34,416 nt of DNA from an uncultured Succinivibrionaceae bacterium (GTDB lineage: Bacteria; Pseudomonadota; Gammaproteobacteria; Enterobacterales; Succinivibrionaceae). The DNA lies in the NCBI GenBank assembly GCA_944393045.1, contig CALXYT010000023.1, forward strand, positions 1-34,416. The letters run 5' to 3'. Position 1 is the stretch's first letter. Each line of letters starts with the position of its first letter. This document shows positions 10,101-18,184 of the stretch, in pieces. A model generated the notes under the pieces. The model made no database searches, was not told where the DNA came from, and saw only the letters and a program-made list of their open reading frames with translations. Made by a program: the position numbers and the translations under genes.

Positions 10101-10802
10101 TTGCGCACGAGCCCTATTGCAATAAGTAGTAAACTTAGCATCAAGTCTATTTAAGGTTGCAATATCGTCAATAGCTAAAATATCTTCCGCTGTAATCAGC
10201 TCATTAAGTTTAGCATCAATATCACTTTGTTCTCTCTTAAAATCAACATCGATAATCTGCGAGATATAGTGCATTAAATTATTGTTAGTTATTACAGTTT
10301 GCGCAAATTCTAACACCGCCCGATAATCTGCTAATTCTTTTTGCTCTAAAGGAGTCAAGCTATCTCCTTTAGCTTTTAAAGAGGCGATTTTTTCTTGTAT
10401 CTGCCCTGCTGTTACGCCATTACTTGAAATAGCAAATTTAGCAAGCTCATCTTTATCAATCTCTTTAATGTAAGGGGGTATTAAACTATTATACTCTTGA
10501 TTTGCATTTACATTGGGATTTGCATATTCTTCTAAATAGGCACTGTCAGCACTGTTTTCGCTATCACTGCCACTCATACTTTCAGCATTACTATTAACAC
10601 TGACGCTCTTACTTTGGATAACTAACTTAGTATTTTCCTCTTTAGTTACAGCATAGGCATTATTAATGGGGCTTAAAGCAATACCCATTACCAGCAGAAC
10701 TTCTAAGGAAAGTATCAAAGAAGCTATAACTACATAACACAAAGAAAGGCACTTGCTTTTAAGTGCCCCTAAAAATTTACCGTATGCCTTATTAAATAAC
10801 AT
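7125..10802 (-). CDS. MscK/KefA-type large mechanosensitive channel
   Basis: This inner-membrane channel would open under membrane tension and release solutes during osmotic downshock. The start at 10802 follows AGGTG at proper spacing and yields a signal peptide ending NNAYA (residue 50); a longer reading from 10934 would overlap the pilin gene. The product of about 1225 aa has a coiled-coil-rich periplasmic region (about 50-600), about a dozen hydrophobic segments (about 610-1010), then a C-terminal MscS domain. Key stretches are VGLGFGLQEIFANFISGL (pore-lining helix) and FERPIRIGDVITI, then IRIRATTITDFDRKDYVVPN, which is close to E. coli MscK. MscM/YjeP is the other possible name. It follows the pilin gene by 106 bases and probably has its own promoter. 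Confidence 0.92.
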   Translation of the reverse strand: MLFNKAYGKFLGALKSKCLSLCYVVIASLILSLEVLLVMGIALSPINNAYAVTKEENTKLVIQSKSVSVNSNAESMSGSDSENSADSAYLEEYANPNVNANQEYNSLIPPYIKEIDKDELAKFAISSNGVTAGQIQEKIASLKAKGDSLTPLEQKELADYRAVLEFAQTVITNNNLMHYISQIIDVDFKREQSDIDAKLNELITAEDILAIDDIATLNRLDAKFTTYCNRARAQVEELAKYLTSLSSLPVSSQEKVAHLTDKIIENKNLLASVANTNLSSHEILRLTAQNMAIQSEISLKQYVLSNSTAILDLINQKIALYQNLVDKTEAVIDDISKRISDIRKSETLKEQREIFAEPLKLSSKHPLIGILLEQNKEYLVRLEACFDAINEYIKINQKLESLIKRTQKIESDLNSHVEYFDDTIFLSQILFNLQQYIPTYDLPINLSDTISDLRVEQYTYNMESDKLENIDFFLKSALLKYEIKEPIDDLAREDLAKIIKARQGVLAKLASESIVELNQAVQVQINYSKYQKLKDNLNIHIYEQMFWSPSSPQINLKWFNTFKDGFNEQYQYLKKAFADVHLANPPILKVLLGVPFIILFAVLLFLHQKIDQSFVDLSNKVGRFSKDTHLVTIKSLGLLALKTVAIPSLLVGIILLATSFIDWCTSLEESAAIDKQIIIMSLKFAGLLWFTRFYLAVIRPDSISEEHFNKKYTVNEYRNQRRIFRYIILMQVMIMFKLFKPDTFAYDVVGQVVTLVIIIALIAEFISSFRNKLKLAGYFWSKLVILLNIGVLGFVAGLIYFGYYYSAIRISELLIVTYLVMLVYGIVYDTIIRSLSLAARRLNFKRNKEAREAKRQEKNETSNDDKELIDSVDEVMPISEISTQSEQIVRYLLISIFAVIFYNIWADILQVIKYVETISLYEITDSENSAVNVITLMDLLVALYMAVITTIIIKNLHGVLEVLIFNRFSNIQKYSYSIITIVTYVLIGLAAVLCATRLGLSWNKLQWLVAALSVGLGFGLQEIFANFISGLILLFERPIRIGDVITINDHSGVVSKIRIRATTITDFDRKDYVVPNKAFITSPLINWSLNDSITRLIVNVQAGYGSNVEQIREVLKKIVAHNPYIAPEPECCIYFTSFGQSNLNFELRVYVRKTADRNICLDALNTEIYNEFNRLGIEIAFTQIDVYIKNTKTNQEIQVMHKDAKEDVHLKGGKNPENNTTKEAG

Positions 10803-10908
10803 AAAAACACCTAAATTATCCCAAAAAATCATGCTCTGTTTACGCATCATTATAACGTATTTATTAGTTTTTGGGATATTATATATTAGTCCTAAAGTCT
10901 TAAAAGTA

Positions 10909-11520
10909 CTAACCCCCCTCAGTAAGTAAATCAATCATTACATCAACAGTTTTATTAGCAGTATCTTTATTTGCTAATTTATACTTTAATGCACAGGAAC
11001 TTTCCTCATTAATACTACCATTATCATCAGCAATACCTACTGAATGTGGAACACCAACATAAACGACATTATTTAATTTATCATCTTTATCGCTTACAAT
11101 TACCACGCACCAGAGATCAGAATCTTGACAAGATGTGCCTATATCCAATATCGAGTAATCGGCTCCTTTCTCAAAGGCTAAACTTCCTATGATACCTTTC
11201 TCATGCGCTAAAGGATAACCATAAACTCGGCAAACCTTATCTTTAGCACTATCAGATTCTCCTAATCCGCATGTGGTAAGCGTATTACCGTCTTTATCAA
11301 AACCTGCAAAACTTTCCAGTTTATCATAACCATTGATAACAGCTTTGGCATAAGAGATATTTACAGCACTTTTAACAGTCCCTTCTAAGCCTTGCAATAC
11401 TGAAATCTTGGCATCTTTATGCAAATCTAAAAATTTTGGAGCAGCAATGGCAGCTAAAATAGCTAAAATTACAATAACCACCACAAGCTCTATGAGCGAA
11501 AAACCCTGGGGCTTTTTCAT
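10909..11520 (-). CDS. MshA-like type IV pilin
   Basis: This pilus subunit precursor has 203 aa. The ATG at 11520 has an excellent ribosome-binding site (GGAGG, 5 bases upstream). The type IV prepilin leader MKKPQG is followed by FSLIELVVVIVILAILAAI: prepilin peptidase would cut after G6 and methylate F7, and the essential Glu+5 (E11) is present. The next segment, APKFLDLHKDAKISVLQGLEG, is the pattern of MSHA pilins (MshA) from Vibrio, Shewanella and Aeromonas. The globular domain holds six cysteines, more than the usual single pair. No pilus assembly ATPase, platform protein or prepilin peptidase lies beside it, so it relies on machinery elsewhere. Confidence 0.88.
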   Translation of the reverse strand: MKKPQGFSLIELVVVIVILAILAAIAAPKFLDLHKDAKISVLQGLEGTVKSAVNISYAKAVINGYDKLESFAGFDKDGNTLTTCGLGESDSAKDKVCRVYGYPLAHEKGIIGSLAFEKGADYSILDIGTSCQDSDLWCVVIVSDKDDKLNNVVYVGVPHSVGIADDNGSINEESSCALKYKLANKDTANKTVDVMIDLLTEGG

Positions 11521-11736
11521 TATTCCTCCGAAAGTAGTGTACAACCTTAATGTTTTTATAACTATTCTTTACAGATAACTTTTTATAACTTTCTTTTAGA
11601 CTTATATTTACGGTTTTTTCTTATTTTTTAAGTCTCTCTTTTAGTATAAACCACCAATGCAGTATTCTTATAACTATTTACCAAGCTATACACTTTACTT
11701 AGCTAATTCCTTTTCCCAAGAAGGAATAATCAATGA

Positions 11737-11742
11737 TATAAT
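11737..11742 (+). promoter_or_regulatory. Extended -10 promoter of the dnaT-like gene
   Basis: A perfect TATAAT preceded by TGA forms an extended -10 (TGATATAAT, 11734-11742). The -35 is poor, which fits extended -10 promoters. The start is near 11749, about 47 bases before the ATG. Confidence 0.5.
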
Positions 11743-11795
11743 CGCCAAACCTAGAAATTGAGTTTTTTAATGTTAATTTAAATTTTGGGATTTTT

Positions 11796-12341
11796 ATGAA
11801 CGCACAAGAGATTGAGGTTTTACGTAATGGCACCTTAAGCTATCATGCAAGGTTGGTTTATACCTTATCCCTTGAGCCGAGCTGCTCATTGCAAGAAGGT
11901 AAAGTCATCCCCGATTATAGCCATATAATTAATGATTTAGCCTATTATATTAAAGATAATAATGGGGTTTTTCATAATAGCGTAAATCTGCTTTACCAAG
12001 ATATTAATAACTTTATTCTTGAGCTTATGCGTGCTTCACTACTAGCCCTTCCTCAAGGCGCTATTGATGAAGGATATTACGATGGGAAAGAGCTAATCCT
12101 ACCTCTTAAAGGTAAGACTCTAATGAGTGACAGTGGCAAAATCTTTAAAATGTATGCTGACTGGCAACCTGCCTCAAACTACGCTTATTTAGCACGTCTT
12201 TCAGGATTAGGTGAGATTTCATTTTCAGCACTAGATTTAAATAACTATATTTCCTATTGGATTGGACAAAATGTAGCACGCAATAATCATCAATGGACCC
12301 TTGGCTTTATTCACTTTTTAAAGCGCACTAAAAAACTTTAG
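11796..12341 (+). CDS. DnaT-like primosomal protein
   Basis: The 181-aa protein is probably a replication-restart factor that acts with PriA/PriB/PriC to load DnaC-DnaB at stalled forks. The C-terminal ~65 residues match the DnaT C-terminal DNA-binding domain: KIFKMYADWQP, then LSGLGE..., LNNYISYWIG and a final W...FIHFLKR. E. coli DnaT has the same order (MYPDWQP, then FIAYW and a Trp). The N-terminal ~105 residues look like a small helical domain (LSYHARLVYTLSLEPSC...), as in DnaT-like proteins of Vibrionales and Aeromonadales, but unlike the E. coli N-terminus. It stands just before cmoA, with no terminator between them. Confidence 0.7.
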   Translation: MNAQEIEVLRNGTLSYHARLVYTLSLEPSCSLQEGKVIPDYSHIINDLAYYIKDNNGVFHNSVNLLYQDINNFILELMRASLLALPQGAIDEGYYDGKELILPLKGKTLMSDSGKIFKMYADWQPASNYAYLARLSGLGEISFSALDLNNYISYWIGQNVARNNHQWTLGFIHFLKRTKKL

Positions 12342-12406
12342 TACTAAAGATTGCCTCTTACCATTATCTAACACAACAATAAATACCTCTTAAAGAGAAG
12401 TTCTGC

Positions 12407-12412
12407 TATAAT
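12407..12412 (+). promoter_or_regulatory. Extended -10 promoter of cmoA
   Basis: TATAAT is preceded by TGC (extended -10), and the -35 is poor. The start near 12419 gives a short leader with a strong AGGGGG ribosome-binding site before the ATG at 12444. Confidence 0.5.
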
Positions 12413-12443
12413 TGCACCATGTTTATAGCTATTAGGGGGTTTA

Positions 12444-13166
12444 ATGAAAGACAATATTTACTCTGTACCAAGAGCACAGTTAGGTGATTTTACCTTTGAT
12501 GATAAAGTTGCCAAAGTTTTTCCTGATATGATAAAACGCTCCGTACCAGGTTATTCAAATATTGTGCAAGCAATCGGTATGCTCTCAAGTAAATATGCGA
12601 AACCTAATTCTAATCTTTATGATTTAGGTTGCTCTTTAGGAGCCTGCGCCATAGAAATGGCCCTTAATGCTCCAAGTAACGCCCATATTTATGGCATTGA
12701 TAACTCCTTAGATATGTTAAGTAGAGCTAGTGAAATAATTAAATCATCTAGTCCCCTGCAAAACATTTCATTAGTTCATGGCGATATTACAAACTCCCCC
12801 TTAACCAATGCCTCCATTGTAGTATTGAATTTTGTGTTACAATTTATTCCCCTATCGCAAAGAGATAAGCTTATAAAAGATATCTACGATGCTCTACTAC
12901 CTGGTGGGGTACTAGTCTTATCCGAAAAATTTAAATTTGCAGATCCTGCAATTGAAAACATGCTTTATAACCTTCATCATGATTTTAAGCGTGCTAATGG
13001 TTATAGCGAACTTGAAATTAGCCAAAAGCGTGATGCTATTGAAAATGTGCTTATCCCTGAAAGCATTGATACGCACTATAATCGCTTAGCACAATCCGGT
13101 TTTAATCATTATAATATCTGGTTTTCATGTTTTAATTTTGGGTCGATCATTGCCGTCAAAGATTAA
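12444..13166 (+). CDS. cmoA: Carboxy-S-adenosyl-L-methionine synthase
   Basis: CmoA converts S-adenosylmethionine and prephenate into carboxy-SAM, the donor for 5-carboxymethoxyuridine (later cmo5U) at wobble position 34 of several tRNAs. The protein has 240 aa (E. coli: 247) and a SAM-methyltransferase fold. Motif I is YDLGCSLGACAIEM near residues 58-71, a form typical of CmoA, followed by IYGIDNSLDML. The C-terminal half carries LLPGGVLVLSEKFKF. It lies about 110 bases before cmoB, its pathway partner, on the same strand. Confidence 0.95.
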   Translation: MKDNIYSVPRAQLGDFTFDDKVAKVFPDMIKRSVPGYSNIVQAIGMLSSKYAKPNSNLYDLGCSLGACAIEMALNAPSNAHIYGIDNSLDMLSRASEIIKSSSPLQNISLVHGDITNSPLTNASIVVLNFVLQFIPLSQRDKLIKDIYDALLPGGVLVLSEKFKFADPAIENMLYNLHHDFKRANGYSELEISQKRDAIENVLIPESIDTHYNRLAQSGFNHYNIWFSCFNFGSIIAVKD

Positions 13167-13187
13167 TTTACTGCTTCATACAACTTT

Positions 13188-13216
13188 TTTACAAAAAATT
13201 AAATGTTAGGTATAAT
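13188..13216 (+). promoter_or_regulatory. Promoter of cmoB and probably the downstream genes
   Basis: A -35 TTTACA (13188-13193, 5 of 6 matches) and a perfect -10 TATAAT (13211-13216) have a 17-base spacer. It lies after the cmoA stop, so cmoB can be expressed separately. Confidence 0.65.
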
Positions 13217-13277
13217 ATGCACTTTAATATGTAGAGCTTTAAGAAAGTAGATAACTTTATTTAGGATTTAGGTTTAA

Positions 13278-14267
13278 ATGTACCAACCATGGAATAAGTT
13301 TTTAGCAGATATTGCCGAGGATGAACGTTTATGCTCCTGGCTTAACGTTTTACCTAATGATTTAACTAAGTTTTTAGCATCCGATGAAGGCAAACAATTT
13401 CGTAAATACCAAAAGCTTTTTATTCGCTTAAAAGACTTAAAAACCTCAGCTTTTAATTTAAACCAAGATTATGTAAGTTTTGGGGAAGAAGGTACTATTA
13501 CCGAAGGTCAAGCTAAGATGCTAATGAATACCTTTAAGGAACTAATGCCTTGGCGAAAAGGTCCTTATGATTTATATGGCGTAAAAGCAGAGTCTGAATG
13601 GTTAAGCTTTAAAAAATGGGCTCGCCTCATTGAAAATATCGATCCTTTACAAGATAAAAGCGTCCTTGATGTAGGTTGTGGTAACGGCTACCATATGTGG
13701 CGAATGCTTGGCCTTGGTGCTAAAAGAGTAACTGGCATTGACCCTTGCGCTTTATTCTTAGCTCAATTTGAACTATTTAAAGAAATACTCAATTGCGATA
13801 TTAAAGATAAAATTAACCTCTTACCTCTTGGTATTGAGGCACTACCACCTTTAGAGGCTTTTGATACAGTATTTTCTATGGGAGTGCTTTATCATAGAAG
13901 AAGCCCTGTTGATCATCTTTATCAATTACAATCCCAGCTTGTAAAAGGTGGACAATTAGTTTTAGAAACATTAGTTATCGATGGTGATGAAAACACCGTA
14001 CTAATTCCAAGTGATCGCTACGCTAAAATGCCTAATGTTTGGTATATTCCATCAGTTAAGGCATTAGAAAAGTTATTACATCGCACAGGATTTACCGATA
14101 TAAAACTTATAAACGCTACTATGACTACAACTTCAGAGCAGCGCCCTACTGAACTTATGGTAACTGAATCTCTCAAAGACTTTTTAGATCCAACCGATCC
14201 TACAAAAACCATCGAGGGGTATCAAGCACCAACTAGAGCTGTCTTTACTGCTAGACGCAGGAGTTAA
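13278..14267 (+). CDS. cmoB: tRNA U34 carboxymethyltransferase
   Basis: CmoB transfers the carboxymethyl group of carboxy-SAM to 5-hydroxyuridine at tRNA position 34, giving cmo5U and wider wobble reading. The protein has 329 aa (E. coli: 323). The N-terminal part (MYQPWNKFLADI..., then MPWRKGPYDLYGV) is family-specific. The SAM-binding motif is VLDVGCGNGYHMWRMLGLGA at about residues 130-149, then VTGIDPCALFLAQFE, nearly as in E. coli. It ends 7 bases before the next gene, whose ribosome-binding site (AGGAG) sits at the cmoB stop, so the two are likely co-transcribed. Confidence 0.96.
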   Translation: MYQPWNKFLADIAEDERLCSWLNVLPNDLTKFLASDEGKQFRKYQKLFIRLKDLKTSAFNLNQDYVSFGEEGTITEGQAKMLMNTFKELMPWRKGPYDLYGVKAESEWLSFKKWARLIENIDPLQDKSVLDVGCGNGYHMWRMLGLGAKRVTGIDPCALFLAQFELFKEILNCDIKDKINLLPLGIEALPPLEAFDTVFSMGVLYHRRSPVDHLYQLQSQLVKGGQLVLETLVIDGDENTVLIPSDRYAKMPNVWYIPSVKALEKLLHRTGFTDIKLINATMTTTSEQRPTELMVTESLKDFLDPTDPTKTIEGYQAPTRAVFTARRRS

Positions 14268-14274
14268 TTCCCAA

Positions 14275-15234
14275 ATGAAAAAACTTTTTCTTATTCCTTT
14301 ATTATTACTAGTTAGTTATCAGCTTAACGGTTGTCAAACTATCAATGAAACAAAAAATTTAAGCTATCAAAATAAAAAGACCTTATCAGAAATGGCTAAG
14401 CAACATGATGGTATAAAAGACAATCTTGTTGATATTAACCAAAAACTAAATGAGTTAAGAAGTTTTCATACTGACGAACTTTTATTATGCCAAACCAACA
14501 TTAATAAGCTTTCAACACAAAATAACGAGTTAATTAAGAATAATAAGAATTTAGCTACAACACTAAATAAATATAAACATGCTAATAAACCAAAAGCAGT
14601 GGTAGAAACAGTGAAAGATAATACAAAATTAGATGATGGTAAGTTAATTTTTGGGGAAGCTGAGTGGATATACATAGTCGAAGCTAACACAACTTTTGAT
14701 AGCCGTATCGATACAGGCGCCTCTCTTTCATCTATCAATGCACATAATATCGAAGCTTTTGAGCGTGAAGGTGATAAGTGGTATCGCTTTGATATTCCAC
14801 TTGAAGGCAATAAAGAAATTAAAATGGAAGCTCCATGGGTAAGAGACGTATCTATCCGTCAAGCATCATCTGATGGTGAGCTTGATGAGCGTCCTGTGGT
14901 AAGACTTACTGTTAAGATTGGTAATCTTACTGAAACTGCTGAATTTTCTTTACGTAACAGATCAAAAATGCAATACACTCTCCTTATTGGTCGTGAGTTT
15001 ATTAAAGATTTAGCAGTAGTAGATGTTTCACGTAAACATGTACAAGAAAAAATTACTGATGCTAATTTAGTTGGCGCCCTTAAATTCTCAAAGAAAAAAG
15101 GCATGTTTATCCAAAATAGCAGAACTATTGAGTTAAAGAAGCTGGAAGAAAAAAACATTCCCGCCACACCAAAGGAAACAACTACTAAAGAAAATAACAA
15201 TAAAGTAGTAGATGTTAAAGCTAAAAAGGATTAA
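14275..15234 (+). CDS. Retropepsin-like 'ATP-dependent zinc protease' family lipoprotein
   Basis: The protein has 319 aa. The N-terminus is a lipoprotein signal with lipobox LNGC (Cys20), so it should be a membrane-anchored periplasmic lipoprotein. Residues about 28-100 are a predicted coiled coil. Residues about 123-255 match the PF05618 family: the aspartic-protease-type DTGAS (146-150) and a later LLIGREFI (236-243), a retropepsin-like fold with a single DTG. The annotated name of this family is historical, and the DTGA suggests aspartyl chemistry instead. A basic, disordered tail follows. The start at 14275 has AGGAG 11 bases upstream. It begins a set with the 7TM transglutaminase-like and ATP-grasp genes downstream. 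The substrate is unknown. Confidence 0.82.
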   Translation: MKKLFLIPLLLLVSYQLNGCQTINETKNLSYQNKKTLSEMAKQHDGIKDNLVDINQKLNELRSFHTDELLLCQTNINKLSTQNNELIKNNKNLATTLNKYKHANKPKAVVETVKDNTKLDDGKLIFGEAEWIYIVEANTTFDSRIDTGASLSSINAHNIEAFEREGDKWYRFDIPLEGNKEIKMEAPWVRDVSIRQASSDGELDERPVVRLTVKIGNLTETAEFSLRNRSKMQYTLLIGREFIKDLAVVDVSRKHVQEKITDANLVGALKFSKKKGMFIQNSRTIELKKLEEKNIPATPKETTTKENNNKVVDVKAKKD

Positions 15235-15269
15235 TCAGCCTTATAGAACTTAAATGCAACTAAAGTAAA

Positions 15270-15298
15270 TTTATTATAGAATAGCGAGATTTTATAAT
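15270..15298 (+). promoter_or_regulatory. Possible internal promoter before the 7TM transglutaminase-like gene
   Basis: A perfect -10 TATAAT (15293-15298) has a weak -35 TTTATT (15270-15275) at 17 bases. It could give extra expression of the downstream two genes. Confidence 0.35.
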
Positions 15299-15373
15299 AA
15301 CAATTTCTTATAAAATTAACGCTGAACTCTACATTTGAGTTTAGGTATAACCAAGTCATGTAGGATAAAAAAA

Positions 15374-16972
15374 ATGATAAGTCGTGGTGTTTATTATCTG
15401 GTAGTATGCCTGCTTTTACTAACAGGCATAAGTTTAATGATATATCAGCATGAGACCTTTGAAGTACCGTATTTTCCGAGCAATAAAAACATTGCATGGA
15501 ATATTGAGGCAAAGATTAGCTTTGATACCAAAAACGATGCTTCAGGTCCGGTTAAGGTTTCATTTGCCATACCAGAACAGCAACCAGGATTTAATATCGT
15601 AAATGAAACTACTGCAAGTCCTGATTATGGTTTAAATTTTGTGGAAAAAAATGGTCATTCTCGTGTGGAATGGTCAAAACGCGATGTAATGGGACCTCAG
15701 ACTTTATATTATCGTATTGAGATTTTAGCTGATAAAAATGCTACTCATACCTTAATGACTGTACCTGAAATTACTCCAAATGTAACTCCAGAACCATACT
15801 TAACAGCACTTAATCAAATTAAAGAGGCTGCATACAGTCGTAGTACTGACCCGTTCTCTTTTACCCGCGAAATATTTAATGAACTACGCAATCAAGACCA
15901 AAACGCAAAACTCCTGCTTCATACTATGAGTAAAGCTGAAATTGTCATTAATGCTTTAAATCTTGCTAATATTCCTTCACGCATTGTTAAGGTGTTGCGT
16001 CTTGAAGATGGTAGAAGAAACCAGAAGTTAATTCCGTTTATCGCTGTTTTTGATGAAAAAAATGAATTCCAGGTTTTTGATCCGGAAACTGAAACGGAAG
16101 GCTTTAAAGAAAACATCTTTATTTGGGAAAGCAACTCTAATTCCTTAATCGATGTAACTGGTGGTTCAAACTCTAAAGTCAGATTCTCCATTGTCCGCAA
16201 TAATATCTCTGATAATAAAGCAGTAGCCCTGAAGCATGATGCCGATAATTTAAAATATGGTTCACGCTTTGATTTATCAGTGCATTACCTACCAATTGAA
16301 GAGCAGGCAGTATTTAAGGTAGTACTACTTATTCCTATTGGGGTATTCTTTGTAGTATTTTTACGTATTATCGTTGGTCTTAAGACTAGTGGTACTTTTA
16401 TGCCGGTACTTATTGCCATGGCCTTTTTACAGACAAATCTAGTAGTAGGGTTAATTGGTTTTATTGCCATAGTTGGTATCGGGCTTATTATTCGTTCATG
16501 GTTATCGTACTTAAACCTTCTTTTAGTAGCGAGAATATCCACGGTAATTATCACGGTTATTGCCATTATTGGATTCTTAAGTTTTATAACTTATAAAGTT
16601 GGCTTAACAGACGGCATAAAAATTACTTTCTTCCCTATGATTATCCTTTCATGGACAATTGAAAGAATGTCCATTCTTTGGGAAGAAGAAGGTTATAAAG
16701 AAGTTATTAAACAAGGTTCAGGTTCTTTATTAGTAGCCGTAATTGCTTATTTAGCTATGAGTTCTGCAATAGTGCAGCATATCACATTTAACTTCTTAGG
16801 TTTACAATTAGTAATCTTAGCCTTAGTACTTCTAATGGGTAACTATACAGGTTATCGTTTAAGTGAACTAAAGCGTTTTAAACCATTAGCTAAAGAGATT
16901 AAAGAACCTCAAGGCGAACTTGAAGCAGATCGTTTAAAGAAAGCAACTAACGATCTTAAGAAGGGTAAATAA
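15374..16972 (+). CDS. Membrane protein with inactive transglutaminase domain and 7 TM helices
   Basis: The protein has about 532 aa. I chose the ATG at 15374 because it has AGGA 8 bases upstream; an in-frame TTG at 15335 would add 13 residues without a good ribosome-binding site. One N-terminal membrane anchor (about residues 5-24) precedes a periplasmic domain (about 30-300) of the inactive-transglutaminase type, including a stretch like ALNLANIPSRIVKVLRLEDG. About seven membrane segments follow (about 310-500), then a charged cytoplasmic tail. It is the middle gene of the protease/transglutaminase/ATP-grasp set, and only one base separates it from the ATP-grasp gene. A scaffold or substrate-presenting role is plausible but unproven. 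Confidence 0.82.
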   Translation: MISRGVYYLVVCLLLLTGISLMIYQHETFEVPYFPSNKNIAWNIEAKISFDTKNDASGPVKVSFAIPEQQPGFNIVNETTASPDYGLNFVEKNGHSRVEWSKRDVMGPQTLYYRIEILADKNATHTLMTVPEITPNVTPEPYLTALNQIKEAAYSRSTDPFSFTREIFNELRNQDQNAKLLLHTMSKAEIVINALNLANIPSRIVKVLRLEDGRRNQKLIPFIAVFDEKNEFQVFDPETETEGFKENIFIWESNSNSLIDVTGGSNSKVRFSIVRNNISDNKAVALKHDADNLKYGSRFDLSVHYLPIEEQAVFKVVLLIPIGVFFVVFLRIIVGLKTSGTFMPVLIAMAFLQTNLVVGLIGFIAIVGIGLIIRSWLSYLNLLLVARISTVIITVIAIIGFLSFITYKVGLTDGIKITFFPMIILSWTIERMSILWEEEGYKEVIKQGSGSLLVAVIAYLAMSSAIVQHITFNFLGLQLVILALVLLMGNYTGYRLSELKRFKPLAKEIKEPQGELEADRLKKATNDLKKGK

Positions 16973-16973
16973 G

Positions 16974-17951
16974 ATGAATATCTGGCCTTTCTCTAAATAT
17001 TGCTCCCCTTTTACCTTGCATCATCTAGGTATTATGGGCATGAACCAACGTAATGTTAATTACATTGGTAGATATAATAGTCGTTCACTTTATCCTTTAG
17101 TAGACAACAAGCTTCTTACTAAAGAATTAGCTTTAAAACATAAAGTTAATACTACTATGCTTATTGGTGCTATTAAGCATCAATATGAAATAGCAAACTT
17201 TGTACAAGTCATTAAAGGACATAGTGGCTTTTGTGTTAAACCTGCTCATGGTTCAGGTGGTAAAGGGATTTTAGTAATTGTAAAAACTGAAAATGATCTC
17301 TTTTATAAACCTAATGGACAGGCATTAACATTTTCAGATATTGAACGTCATATTTCTAATATCTTGGCAGGATTATTCTCTTTAGGTGGTAAACAAGACT
17401 TTGCACTTATTGAGGACTTAATTAACTTTGATGATATATTTGCTGATTATAGTTATGAAGGCGTACCTGATGTACGTGTAATAGTCTTTTTAGGATATCC
17501 TGTTATGTGCATGATGCGCCTTTCAACCGAAAGCTCTGATGGTAAAGCAAATTTACATCAAGGCGCTGTGGGTGTTGGACTATGCATTAGAACCGGTAAA
17601 GCAGTCAGAGCTGTACAAAAGAATCTGCCAATCTTTAAGCATCCTGATACTGGAGCTGATTTATTTAAATTACAGGTTCCCTCTTGGGATAAAGTAATAA
17701 ACTTAGCGGCCTCTTGTTACGATATGTCAGGTCTTGGCTATATTGGTACTGATATTGTACTTGATAAAAAGCACGGTCCTTTATTGCTGGAACTTAACGC
17801 CCGCCCAGGACTTGCAATACAAACCGCTAATGGTGCAGGTCTTTTACCACGACTTCACTTTATTGAGCAATTTGTAAAACGGCATCCTCAATTACCACCG
17901 GATGAACGAGTAAAAATCGCACAACAGTATTTTGGGGTAAAAGAGCTGTAA
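16974..17951 (+). CDS. RimK-like ATP-grasp ligase (alpha-L-glutamate ligase-like)
   Basis: The 325-aa protein is a cytoplasmic ATP-grasp enzyme that probably joins an amino acid, perhaps glutamate, to a peptide or protein carboxylate through an acyl-phosphate. ATP-grasp signs are FCVKPAHGSGGKGILVI (Lys89 and a Gly-rich loop at 92-98), DVRVIVFLGYPVMCMMRL, and the metal-binding LLELNARPGLAIQ near residues 271-283. It belongs to the RimK-related family often annotated 'alpha-L-glutamate ligase-like'. It starts one base after the preceding stop with an AAGGG ribosome-binding site, so the two are translationally coupled. The acceptor is unknown. Confidence 0.85.
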   Translation: MNIWPFSKYCSPFTLHHLGIMGMNQRNVNYIGRYNSRSLYPLVDNKLLTKELALKHKVNTTMLIGAIKHQYEIANFVQVIKGHSGFCVKPAHGSGGKGILVIVKTENDLFYKPNGQALTFSDIERHISNILAGLFSLGGKQDFALIEDLINFDDIFADYSYEGVPDVRVIVFLGYPVMCMMRLSTESSDGKANLHQGAVGVGLCIRTGKAVRAVQKNLPIFKHPDTGADLFKLQVPSWDKVINLAASCYDMSGLGYIGTDIVLDKKHGPLLLELNARPGLAIQTANGAGLLPRLHFIEQFVKRHPQLPPDERVKIAQQYFGVKEL

Positions 17952-18007
17952 CTAAAGTAAGCAATTGCCAAAAATAAAAAATTACTATCTTTTAACATGT
18001 TAAACCT

Positions 18008-18047
18008 AATCGGCATAGCAATGTAAAAAACTATGTCGATTTTTTTA
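18008..18047 (+). terminator. Rho-independent terminator after the ATP-grasp gene
   Basis: Arms AATCGGCATAG (18008-18018) and CTATGTCGATT (18031-18041) form an 11 bp stem with one G-T pair, followed by a run of T. It ends the cmoB-to-ATP-grasp transcript. Confidence 0.85.
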
Positions 18048-18184
18048 TCATAGAGCAGAATATAAACCTTTTATGGAAAAATTTCCGGTAATATGCTCCT
18101 AAACGCATACTAAATAGCATAAAAGTGTAATAATATAAGATAGAGGATCAACATAGTTAAACTTCACATCTATTTGAGGCTAAT

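Noticed and set aside
10822..10886. Inverted repeat TATCCCAAAAA / TTTTTTGGGATA between the pilin and channel genes as a terminator
   Set aside because: The arms are separated by about 40 bases with no T-run directly after, so termination is not convincing.
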